Shown one piece after another: positions 1 to 7,553 of a stretch of 47,019 nucleotides of DNA. The position numbers were made by a program, and so were the translations under genes. The first letter of the stretch is position 1; every line of letters begins with the position of its first letter. The notes beneath the pieces were generated by a model. It did no database searches. It was not told the DNA's origin and saw only the letters and a list, made by a program, of their open reading frames with translations. Source of the DNA: Lachnospiraceae bacterium UBA4364 (lineage in GTDB: Bacteria > Bacillota > Clostridia > Lachnospirales > Lachnospiraceae); NCBI GenBank assembly GCA_002393955.1, contig DGSK01000030.1, forward strand, positions 1 through 47,019. The letters are read 5' to 3'.

Positions 1-18
1 TATGTGGGAAGTTTTAGT
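1..18 (+). repeat. Dispersed repeat end, left window edge
   Basis: The first 18 bases (TATGTGGGAAGTTTTAGT) are an exact inverted copy of 46999-47016. The core GTGGGAAGTTTTAGT also forms both ends of the 130-bp inverted-repeat element at 24106-24235. By comparison with that internal copy, the body of the element would lie to the left, outside the window. This is most simply an assembly break inside a dispersed repeat. Confidence 0.75.
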
Positions 19-49
19 TAATTATTCCAAAGCTACATTTTACTCTGCC

Positions 50-79
50 TGCATCCGCCGCAGCCCCGCTCCGGATGCA
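50..79 (-). terminator. Hairpin downstream of the DUF6760-like gene
   Basis: An exact 8-bp stem (TGCATCCG/CGGATGCA) with a 14-base loop follows the stop codon at 91 in the minus direction. There is no U-tract after it, so termination is uncertain; it may be a processing or attenuation hairpin before the rest of the injection-system operon. Confidence 0.3.
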
Positions 80-90
80 CTTCATACTTT

Positions 91-300
91 CTATATGCGT
101 CTGTCAGGCTTCATATCAAGTATGCTCTTTTCCTTTTTCTTTTTAGAGGGATTAAGGCTCTTATTGATCTCCGAAATCTCCGAGCACCATCTGCGCCTGC
201 TCACATGATCCAGGGACAGGACTTCATCTTCACTCCAATGGAAGTAGTAAGAGATGAAAGACATTTCCCTGTACAGCTCATCCTTCGGATAAAGCCTCAA
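91..300 (-). CDS. DUF6760-like small CIS/tail protein
   Basis: A 69-aa protein with the pattern YPKDELYREMSFISYYFHW near the N-terminus, followed by SEDEVLSLDH and an arginine run ending RRRW. This matches small proteins (DUF6760 type) that follow the tail-assembly gene in extracellular contractile injection clusters, where a Tyr-Pro-x-Asp start, a 'FHW' and a basic 'RRRW' recur. The C-terminus is lysine-rich. It overlaps the upstream gene by four bases (ATGA), so translation is probably coupled. By analogy with T4-like tail chaperones it may help tube or baseplate assembly; that role is inference. It is the last complete gene of the operon in this window. Confidence 0.7.
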   Translation of the reverse strand: MRLYPKDELYREMSFISYYFHWSEDEVLSLDHVSRRRWCSEISEINKSLNPSKKKKEKSILDMKPDRRI

Positions 301-659
301 CCCTCCCCGGTAAAATTTAGCGGCACCTCAAATGTCTTGCCACAGTCAGGGCATACCGCAGTCATTACAGGCGGCTCTATATCATTTATCCTCTGATACA
401 TATCCTGAAGGAACGCAAGATCTGCCGTGAAAAGCCTCTCTATAACAGTGGCATTTACCATCTCTAACCCTTCCAGCTCCGTTACCACACGGCTTAAGAT
501 CACTATCGTAAGATAAGAGGGATTGGATAAAACCCTCGGATCCCTTGTAGCCGATATTTCATCGCCTGCAGTAGCAAGACGCATCTTGCCTCTCCTGTGA
601 AGCTCTCCTGCTCCGTCCATGTACCCCTTCGGAAGTTCAAATTCATACACTGTTTCCAT
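297..659 (-). CDS. CIS/phage-type tail assembly protein with zinc-finger end
   Basis: A 120-aa protein starting METVYEFELPKGY and continuing with MRLATAGDEI, a pattern shared by tail-assembly proteins next to the tube gene in eCIS clusters and T4-like tails. The C-terminal CPDC plus conserved acidic and hydrophobic residues could form half of a zinc site, but only one CxxC pair is seen. An in-frame ATG five codons upstream (674) is possible, but GGAG sits about nine bases before the ATG at 659, so 659 is preferred. It lies directly downstream of the tube gene and is probably a chaperone or baseplate-hub factor; the exact role is inferred from context. Confidence 0.7.
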   Translation of the reverse strand: METVYEFELPKGYMDGAGELHRRGKMRLATAGDEISATRDPRVLSNPSYLTIVILSRVVTELEGLEMVNATVIERLFTADLAFLQDMYQRINDIEPPVMTAVCPDCGKTFEVPLNFTGEG

Positions 660-716
660 CTGCTTTTTCTCCATTCTTTTTAGTTATAACTATCCTGAAT
701 ATTTACGATAACCTTT

Positions 717-773
717 CGTTTTCTCACACCGCAGCACAAGGTATGAACCTTGTGCCGCGTCCGTCAGAAAACG
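717..773 (-). promoter_or_regulatory. Long hairpin between tube and tail-assembly genes
   Basis: The 110-base gap after the tube gene folds into a strong hairpin. The inner stem is 734-742/747-755 (GCACAAGGT with a 4-base loop) and the outer stem is 717-723/767-773 (CGTTTTC/GAAAACG). There is no U-tract immediately after it. Such a structure fits mRNA stabilisation or processing that would keep tube and sheath output high relative to the downstream assembly genes; this is inference. Confidence 0.55.
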
Positions 774-784
774 GAATTTTTAAA

Positions 785-1297
785 TTAGTTAGGAATTACA
801 AGTTCCTCGTATGCGATCTCAATAGACTCGATAGCAACATCGGAATTCTTTGCATCCATATCAGGTGCATTGTACTTAGCAACCCATGCATTGGTAAGTA
901 TCCATACCTGTGTGCCACCGGTAAGTGCATCAAGTGCAGCCTGGGGAGTACCCTGGTTTACATCGATAAGCTCGATGGAAACATTGTGACGGGGAATCTC
1001 ACCTCTGATTTCGGATACACACTCCTGTACCCATGTCTTGAATGCTGTACCCTGTACATAACCAAGCTTAAGAGTTACATTACCATGCTTTACGAGACCG
1101 GGAAGCTTAACGGGTGCCATGCTTCCTGCATTACCCTGTCTGAACTCGATCACGTCTACGGATGACTCAATGCCTGTTACTTCACTGAATGCGGCTGTTC
1201 CGTCAATACCGTCAACCTGAACGAAGAAGTTCATTTTTGTCAACGGATAAGCTGAACCCCTGCCGTTTGTGTAAGCATTTTGAGTTGAATCTGCCAT
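785..1297 (-). CDS. CIS tube protein (phage tail tube, Hcp-like fold)
   Basis: A 170-aa inner-tube protein. The N-terminal stretch YPLTKMNFFVQVDGIDGTAAF followed by SEVTGIESSVDVIEFRQG is characteristic of the 'conserved hypothetical phage tail region' family that includes Afp1/Pvc1-type tubes. Length is typical. Hexamers of this protein stack to form the rigid tube driven out when the sheath contracts. The gene follows the sheath gene after 49 bases and has a good AAAGGAG site about 8 bases before its ATG. Only one tube gene is present here, whereas afp/pvc-type clusters often carry additional tube paralogs that may lie beyond the left edge. Confidence 0.93.
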   Translation of the reverse strand: MADSTQNAYTNGRGSAYPLTKMNFFVQVDGIDGTAAFSEVTGIESSVDVIEFRQGNAGSMAPVKLPGLVKHGNVTLKLGYVQGTAFKTWVQECVSEIRGEIPRHNVSIELIDVNQGTPQAALDALTGGTQVWILTNAWVAKYNAPDMDAKNSDVAIESIEIAYEELVIPN

Positions 1298-1346
1298 AAT
1301 TTAATCTCCTTTCAAATTATCCTCTACTTATTTGGTCAATCTTTCG

Positions 1347-3050
1347 TCAGCCTTCCTCTCCGCCGCCGCCGGACTCAGCCGTATGCTGCGTTACGCGGAA
1401 GATAACGAATTCGGCAGGTCTCGAAGGAGCGATACCGATGTTGCAGATAAGTCTGCCGTTCATGATGTCGTCCCTTGTCATTGTTGAAGTACCGATCTCT
1501 ACGAAATAGCTCTCTGAAGCGGTGCTTCCTGCTAACATGCCGTTTCTCCACAGACCATCCAGGAAGGAGGAAACAGTAAGTGCAACTCTCTGCCACAGCA
1601 TCTGATCGTTGGGCTCGAATACAACCCAGTTGGTGTTTGCCTTGATGCTCTCTTCCACGAAGATGAACAGACGGCGAACGTTGACATACTTGAATGCGGA
1701 ATTGGAACTTGCTGTCCTTGCACCCCATACTCTGATGCCCTGTCCCGGGAAAGACCGTATAAGGTTGATTCCTTCGGGATTGAGGATATCCTGCTCATCC
1801 TTGTTGTAATTGGTCTTAAGACCTGTACAGAAGATAGTCTCATTCGCAGGTGCCTTGTGTACGCCGCGGGCGATATCGGTTCTGGAATATACACCCATGA
1901 TTGCTCCCGAAGGAGGAATGAAACCGGCATTGCCTGTTGAGCGGTCAAGTACCTGGATCCAGGGATGATACATAGCTGCATAAGTAGAATCAATGAGTCC
2001 GCGATAACGGATGAGATCCTCTGTCTTGTACATATCACCGGGCATATCCAGAACTGCAAATCTGTTCTTTAAGTTCTCGCAGTGTGCAACAAGTGCAACT
2101 ACTACCTCAGGATCTGTGATACCGGGTACAGCGATCATCGAAATGGTGTTGTTCTCGATAAATGCCTGCAGACCTGTTCTGTTGCCGGGGCCGCCGTCCT
2201 CACCGATGAATGTTCCTGCCTTAACCTTAGCGATGGAACCGTCGGAACCACCTGCAAGAAGGAAGGAACCACTTGTAAGGCCCTTGCCAAGGATAGCTTC
2301 AACAGGGCTTAATGCCTTTTCTGTATCCTTAACTTCAAGCTTAACGATAGCACTGTGCTTCATGCGGTTTGCGATGAAAGCGGGTGACTGATTGTTCAGT
2401 GTCATATCTGTGTATGTCTCTGAATCATCCCCTGCAGTTATCATCAGATCGAAGGTTACAAGATATACGAAGTTCTTGGGAACTGTACCGTTATCAACAG
2501 CACTGTCCGGCATCTTGTCTTCGAATACAACCACATCATCAAGGATAGCCTTGATCTTGTGGAATGTACCGTTGAATTCTACAACATCACCCTCTCTGAA
2601 TCCCTCGGTCTTCTTAGCCTTGTAGCCAACCTGAGTCTTCTCGATGAGCTGCATCTTAACCTTCTTAACGGTTGATAAAGCAACCTGTATCTTGTCGCCC
2701 CACTTACCGGGATTTGCAGCGATGAACTTTACAACGCCCTTGTCTGCGCTTGCGGGAAGTGCATCCTGGGGAGCTACACGCATTACGTAACATCTTGTTC
2801 CGCCATTGTTGAAGAACTGCTCAACGCTGTTAGCGAGATATCTGTACTCGCCATATTTAAATTCACTTAAGAAACCGCCAAACTGCTGACGGAAGCTCTT
2901 AAAGCTTGTCACAAGCTGAGGAATTCCCGAAACAGGACCTTTTTCAGCCATGCCGACGAAGCCGGCTGTGCTTGTTCCTACACCCTCGATACTTCTGGGT
3001 GAATTATCATATTCCTCAACATAGACTCCAGGTGAAAAATATTCTGCCAT
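1347..3050 (-). CDS. CIS contractile sheath protein
   Basis: A 567-aa phage tail sheath family protein. The N-terminus YFSPGVYVEEYDNSPRSI followed by GTSTAGFVGMAEKGP is the classic sheath start. The C-terminal region INLIRSFPGQGIRVWGART, then VNVRRLFIFVEESIK and the tryptophan-rich segment after it are the conserved subtilisin-like and handshake domains of sheath proteins. A central insertion (about residues 130-260) is the variable surface domain. Sheath subunits assemble around the tube and contract to drive it through a target envelope. Length is in the usual range for eCIS sheaths. It lies between the PAAR-like and tube genes in the same operon. Confidence 0.95.
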   Translation of the reverse strand: MAEYFSPGVYVEEYDNSPRSIEGVGTSTAGFVGMAEKGPVSGIPQLVTSFKSFRQQFGGFLSEFKYGEYRYLANSVEQFFNNGGTRCYVMRVAPQDALPASADKGVVKFIAANPGKWGDKIQVALSTVKKVKMQLIEKTQVGYKAKKTEGFREGDVVEFNGTFHKIKAILDDVVVFEDKMPDSAVDNGTVPKNFVYLVTFDLMITAGDDSETYTDMTLNNQSPAFIANRMKHSAIVKLEVKDTEKALSPVEAILGKGLTSGSFLLAGGSDGSIAKVKAGTFIGEDGGPGNRTGLQAFIENNTISMIAVPGITDPEVVVALVAHCENLKNRFAVLDMPGDMYKTEDLIRYRGLIDSTYAAMYHPWIQVLDRSTGNAGFIPPSGAIMGVYSRTDIARGVHKAPANETIFCTGLKTNYNKDEQDILNPEGINLIRSFPGQGIRVWGARTASSNSAFKYVNVRRLFIFVEESIKANTNWVVFEPNDQMLWQRVALTVSSFLDGLWRNGMLAGSTASESYFVEIGTSTMTRDDIMNGRLICNIGIAPSRPAEFVIFRVTQHTAESGGGGEEG

Positions 3051-3074
3051 AATTCTTACCTTATCCTTTCATTG

Positions 3075-3446
3075 TTATTGGTTTTGTGTCTTAACTTGTC
3101 CGGCACTGTCAATTGTGATAGTCCCGCCGTATGCGCACATTGTCGTGCATGTGTCCGTAAGTATCGGATAGTTTCCTGCCATGTCCTTGGGATTAGCTCC
3201 CATCCAGGGTGTTCCTGTCATCGGAGTGCAGGGCTGGGGTGCTCCCATAGCTGCTGCTACCGCAGGGTTAGCCGGATTAGTACACATTCCGAATGGTCCC
3301 AGGTTGGCAAATGGCTGATTGTCACATATTGTTGCCACGGGCTTTCCCTCGATACTAAGTTTCATCTGTGATGTAACCTTAAGCGGGGCGGTCGTGGCAC
3401 TGAATGCACATCTGCACATTGCTCCGTTTGTTACAACATTCGGCAT
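3075..3446 (-). CDS. DUF4280 PAAR-like spike-tip protein
   Basis: A 123-aa cysteine-rich protein beginning MPNVVTNGAMCRCAF and containing NLGPFGMCTNPANP, PCTPMTGTPWMGANP and a C-terminal TTMCAYGG motif. These are the hallmarks of DUF4280, a PAAR-like family thought to sharpen the spike tip and often linked to effectors. The start at 3446 is chosen because AAAGGAGG lies 5-6 bases upstream and the family begins at this Met. An upstream ATG at 3482 would overlap the preceding gene and has no comparable ribosome binding site. Eight cysteines and few histidines are seen, so metal binding like that of true PAAR tips is plausible but unproved. Confidence 0.88.
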   Translation of the reverse strand: MPNVVTNGAMCRCAFSATTAPLKVTSQMKLSIEGKPVATICDNQPFANLGPFGMCTNPANPAVAAAMGAPQPCTPMTGTPWMGANPKDMAGNYPILTDTCTTMCAYGGTITIDSAGQVKTQNQ

Positions 3447-3462
3447 TGATTCCTCCTTTCCT

Positions 3463-4233
3463 TTACTCGCTTTCTTCTGCACTGTCCTGTACGTTCACAG
3501 GTTTTCCATCATCTCCGAAGACAATCATTTCAAACTCTTCATGATCATCATATCGCTTACAGATGATGTATCTGTCATTCGGTCTTCCTGCCCTTACCCG
3601 GATTGTATATTGTCCATCCTTAACCTGACCAAATATGATCCTGGCTATGGGGGCATTTTTCTCCAGTTCTTCGGGCGGCGGCGCGTCGTACAGACGAACC
3701 TTTTGTGCTGACAGTACCTCTTGGATCCTGACTTTTACATAGCCCTTTCTGTCCGGTTTCAGGATTGCGTAGTACTGGTTGTCGAATGTCAGACTTGTTC
3801 TTGCCTGACTGAAAAAATCCATTGAGTTGTCACGCTTGGTAAAGGACGCGAAGCTTATGTTAGTCGTATCAATGTTGATTGCTTCGATGGCCGTGATCGT
3901 CGGATCTTCGCCTGAGTAATCCATTACCGGTATTCCGCTCTTCTTGCTCTCTGAAGGCATCAGGAACAACAGACATTGCGGTACTCTTTCATCAAGCTCG
4001 GCATACTTTACAGGCACATCGCAGGACTCATATCCTCTTACCACCACTCGCATGAGAAAGTCTTCTCTGTCCGTGTTGATAAATACGTAATTCCCGCCGC
4101 CTCTTGAAGCAGGCCTGGTCGGCTCTCCGTTGCGATAGATCCTCACATCAAGTGTGTTTACCGGCTGCCCGGTAGTCGTGTCAAGAAGTGACACCAACAG
4201 ATCCAGTCTCGCTCTGATTACAGAAATGCTCAC
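3463..4233 (-). CDS. Unrecognised CIS-operon protein (256 aa)
   Basis: I do not recognise a named family. The N-terminal third reads like a carboxypeptidase-regulatory or Ig-like beta domain (DLLVSLLDTTTGQPVNTLDV, then YRNGEPTRPASRGGGNYVF). The middle carries a conserved-looking stretch around FDNQYYAILKPDRKGY, and the C-terminus is beta-rich and acidic. There is no signal peptide or membrane segment. The start codon is GTG behind AAAGGAGG. Its place between the DUF4255 cap and the PAAR-like tip suggests a structural or cargo-linked part of the particle, perhaps an adaptor or a fibre-like element; this is inference from position only. Confidence 0.6.
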   Translation of the reverse strand: MSISVIRARLDLLVSLLDTTTGQPVNTLDVRIYRNGEPTRPASRGGGNYVFINTDREDFLMRVVVRGYESCDVPVKYAELDERVPQCLLFLMPSESKKSGIPVMDYSGEDPTITAIEAINIDTTNISFASFTKRDNSMDFFSQARTSLTFDNQYYAILKPDRKGYVKVRIQEVLSAQKVRLYDAPPPEELEKNAPIARIIFGQVKDGQYTIRVRAGRPNDRYIICKRYDDHEEFEMIVFGDDGKPVNVQDSAEESE

Positions 4234-4283
4234 ATTCCTCCTTTCTTCCTTTCAACCCTGCCAATTCATGCCTTTGGCAGAAG

Positions 4284-4877
4284 TCAGGATTCATTTTGAT
4301 CACCGGTCACTCCCAGATTGAATTCGCTGTCAACAACACGAGGTGTATTGATAACAATTTCGCTCGACAGGTATACGGGTGCCGCCTTATAGAACAGGCT
4401 TATCTGATAGGGCTTGTTGATAGCCTGCCACACCCTTACCTTCTCCTCCAGACTTATCTTCGCCTGAGACAGTACTATCGGAGGTTCCTGCGTATCCAGC
4501 CAGCCCTGGAGCTCGTGTGGGTACACAGAATTGTGGTCGTTGACGATCTGTGCAGCTCGTCCGATGATTTTTTGTATATCCGGGTCTTTCAGGCCCATCT
4601 GGCCTCCCCCGTTTATGAAGACCATATAGAAAAGATCATATGGTCTTGGCGGCTTTTGAAGCTGGATCCTTCCTTTCTGGATCCTCTTGGGCTGTGCCAC
4701 TTCCATATCTTCACGTATGTCATACAGGTAAAGACCTACAATGTAGTCAACATCCTGTGATGCCGGAGAGGATATCTCTATATTATTCGGAGACGGAATA
4801 GGTTCCGGGCACATTTTTTCACGAAGCATTCTCACTATATATGAGCTAACGTCCGAGATTATAGGATAATCAGCCAT
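4284..4877 (-). CDS. DUF4255 / Pvc16-type sheath terminator (cap)
   Basis: A 197-aa protein matching DUF4255, the N-terminal domain of Pvc16/Afp16. It starts ADYPIISDVSSYIVRMLREK, has VDYIVGLYLYDIREDM near residue 45 and RPYDLFYMVF near residue 80. The family caps the distal end of the tube and sheath and stops polymerisation. A GGGAGAATAACAG site precedes the ATG. It starts only three bases after the stop of the 890-aa membrane protein gene, so cap and envelope genes are probably co-translated, which argues that the envelope module belongs to this machine. Confidence 0.9.
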   Translation of the reverse strand: MADYPIISDVSSYIVRMLREKMCPEPIPSPNNIEISSPASQDVDYIVGLYLYDIREDMEVAQPKRIQKGRIQLQKPPRPYDLFYMVFINGGGQMGLKDPDIQKIIGRAAQIVNDHNSVYPHELQGWLDTQEPPIVLSQAKISLEEKVRVWQAINKPYQISLFYKAAPVYLSSEIVINTPRVVDSEFNLGVTGDQNES

Positions 4878-4880
4878 CTG

Positions 4881-7553
4881 TTATTCTCCCTTCAATTCGC
4901 TAACCTTGTTCTCAGCAGCTTCCATCTTTTTGCTGAGGAGACATACTGCATATGCGCCGTTACAATCAGGAACATTTACAGCCCTGCAGTCAAATATCTC
5001 CTTTGCATCCTCGCTCCTCAAATACATACTGGTCTGTGTCACTACAGTATGTAAAAGATCTTCTTCACTTGACTCGCTGTCCTCGATCTTCTCATACTTA
5101 AGGCCATAAGGTGAGAATGTGTAGGTCAGTGAGCCCTTGCTCTTTGCCAGTGTACAGTCATCTCCGGTTGATACATATCTGTATCCTGCAGCCGCCGATA
5201 TGGACACGAGTGAGATATAGATGTTATCTGCATCATTTTTATACGGTGTATATATGTAAGGATTGTTCTCCTCACTGAGTTCCTGTGCTATCTTGGCCGC
5301 AAGTGCCGCAAAATTGTCATAACCTTCATTACCGAGTATCGAAAGGACTGCCAGGAATTCTGCCTTCATTCCGGGTGTCATATCCTCAAAAGCCATTCCG
5401 AAAAGGTCTTCCAGAAGTGACATCATTTCATCCTCGGAAAGTCCTAGAAGTCCAGTCTTGTCAGAAGCACCTGTGCCGTCATCACTTCCGCTTCCATCAC
5501 TGCCGTCTCCCGCAAGTGAATCGGGACCGCTGTTTGCCTCCGCATCTGCAAGTGCAGCCTCAGCCTCTGCCATAACCTCAGCATTTGCACCCATATCCTC
5601 AAGCTTGTCCACCAGCTCTGCCATCTGTTCCGCGGCACCCATCTCAGCCAGCGCATCCATAGCATTTGAAAGGGCATCTGCATTGCTTTCTGCCGCCGCT
5701 TCTTTTGCCTTATCTAACAGGCTGTCAGCCAGCGCAGAATTGCCATTGCCTCCCAGCTCATCCATCTGCTTATCTACAGCAGCAATAAGTGCATCATACT
5801 TTGCGGCGCCTGCCAGATCGTTATTATCAAGCGCATTCTGACGTTTTGTATTTAAGTCGTCCTTCTGTTCCTGAAGCTTTTCCAGATCCCCCAGCAGACT
5901 TCTGTCGGAATTCTTAATAGTACTTTCAAGATCCTTCAGGTACTTTATGAACTTATCAAGAGCATCGTCCGCATCGCCCTTAAAATCATCATTCGGAACA
6001 GAAGCCTTTACTTCCTCGGCCCAGGCCTTTATACCCTGTACATATTCAAGCGCATCAGCTGCATCCATTCTCTTCTGCTTTGCATCGATAAGCGCCTGAT
6101 ACTGTGTACGTCTGGATTCTGTCTCATTAGCCAGGTCTGTCAGTATCTGGTTTGTAACTGCCTTGGACTTGCCTGCAGCCACCGCACTTCTGTAATCGCT
6201 GCCTTCGCCTGACGTAACTATAGCCTTGAACCGGCTCTGACCGTAAGGAAGAAGGTCGCTTTCCAGAACAGTCAGCTCCTTACCCTTGTCTGCGATCACA
6301 TCCTTCTCAATATTCATAAGAGAACGGAGCTTGGTAAGAGACTCTTCGCTCTTTGATTCCATTACACTGTTACTGTAAACATACTTATAATGTCCGAGTA
6401 CAGTATCCTCATCGGCCAACGCCTTGGATGAATATTCTATATAGCTGGTCTGGCATGCACTGTTTGCCTCGTTAATAGCATCCATTATGCCACTGTCCTG
6501 CTCAAAGGGATCGTCGTCGTCATACTGACTGCCGGAACAGATATCATACAGCGCGCCTACCAGGCTGCTTGTACGTGTATCATAGTTCACCGGATATTCT
6601 TCCGGGACTGAAACCGCAAACCATGAGAACGATGTTGCGGCATTAGACTTTGGCATTACGGATGTCCCAAGTGCAGGATTTGCAGAGTGCCAGTTTTCCG
6701 CTTCCGTTGCCAGCTTGTCATATACTATTGCACGTCTCTGGGCATCGACCATGGAACAGATTGAATATACTGTCTCTGCATCCTCATTGCGTCCGGCGTT
6801 CATCAGTTCCTGTTTCCACGCATACATATTTGCAAGCTTTTCATCAAGCGCCTTTGTGTCATCATCTGTCAGGTCAAGCTTGAAAAATGTGGATATGGCA
6901 TCATACAGGTAGTTATCCGAATCCTCTACCTTCTTGTCCTCTGAAAATCTGTTTTCAAGGAACTTCTCCCTGGATACAGGTTCATGCGACGTTGACTGGG
7001 CATACTGGAACCACAGCTGCTCAAACTCCGGCAGGTTCGAAAGGTCGTAGGGTGAAGGTATATCAAAAGGATTGATGACCTCATCCTTATAATTCTTTAC
7101 GACACCATCTGCACCGACATAAAACTGTACTAAAAGCGGATCTATCTCGCTCTCGTCCACTAACGCCGTGCCTTCAGCGGTAATATCGCTAACATTTTCT
7201 GCCAATGAAAGATCATACCATTCGCCGTTGCCGATCTCCGACTTATAATAAGGAGTATCCTGTCCGGAAGCTGCCGCAGAATCATATGCTTTTTCATAGA
7301 GCTCTTCAGTCATTGCATCTTTGTGTATGATATACGTTCCGATAAAGAGCACACTGTTCTCGATATTATGGGATGCCTTATATTCCTGGAAAGTAATAGC
7401 ATCCGTTTCGTCAAATGCACCCCTTGCGTATGAACCGCAGATTGCTGCAACCGCTGCTGCAACCATTACGACCATTGACAGTATGGCGATCTTCCCGAAG
7501 CTGCTCTTAGATGCTGCGGCAGATGCTTTTTTTACATTCTCATTCTTCTTCAT
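4881..7553 (-). CDS. Membrane-anchored coiled-coil protein in CIS operon
   Basis: An 890-aa protein of unknown family. It has a short lysine-rich cytoplasmic start, one membrane segment at about residues 20-44 and then a long extracytoplasmic region. Residues 390-690 are highly helical and rich in Ala, Asp, Glu and Lys, with stretches such as LEKLQEQKDDLNTKRQNALD that look like coiled coil. A flexible Gly/Ser/Asp linker (about residues 690-715) separates this from a C-terminal domain (about 770-890) with two cysteines that is probably a beta fold; it faintly recalls the copper-amine-oxidase N-terminal-like wall modules. The gene overlaps the TolC-like gene by four bases (ATGA). A plausible role is an envelope tether or periplasm-like scaffold for the CIS. 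No homologue is recognised. Confidence 0.75.
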   Translation of the reverse strand: MKKNENVKKASAAASKSSFGKIAILSMVVMVAAAVAAICGSYARGAFDETDAITFQEYKASHNIENSVLFIGTYIIHKDAMTEELYEKAYDSAAASGQDTPYYKSEIGNGEWYDLSLAENVSDITAEGTALVDESEIDPLLVQFYVGADGVVKNYKDEVINPFDIPSPYDLSNLPEFEQLWFQYAQSTSHEPVSREKFLENRFSEDKKVEDSDNYLYDAISTFFKLDLTDDDTKALDEKLANMYAWKQELMNAGRNEDAETVYSICSMVDAQRRAIVYDKLATEAENWHSANPALGTSVMPKSNAATSFSWFAVSVPEEYPVNYDTRTSSLVGALYDICSGSQYDDDDPFEQDSGIMDAINEANSACQTSYIEYSSKALADEDTVLGHYKYVYSNSVMESKSEESLTKLRSLMNIEKDVIADKGKELTVLESDLLPYGQSRFKAIVTSGEGSDYRSAVAAGKSKAVTNQILTDLANETESRRTQYQALIDAKQKRMDAADALEYVQGIKAWAEEVKASVPNDDFKGDADDALDKFIKYLKDLESTIKNSDRSLLGDLEKLQEQKDDLNTKRQNALDNNDLAGAAKYDALIAAVDKQMDELGGNGNSALADSLLDKAKEAAAESNADALSNAMDALAEMGAAEQMAELVDKLEDMGANAEVMAEAEAALADAEANSGPDSLAGDGSDGSGSDDGTGASDKTGLLGLSEDEMMSLLEDLFGMAFEDMTPGMKAEFLAVLSILGNEGYDNFAALAAKIAQELSEENNPYIYTPYKNDADNIYISLVSISAAAGYRYVSTGDDCTLAKSKGSLTYTFSPYGLKYEKIEDSESSEEDLLHTVVTQTSMYLRSEDAKEIFDCRAVNVPDCNGAYAVCLLSKKMEAAENKVSELKGE

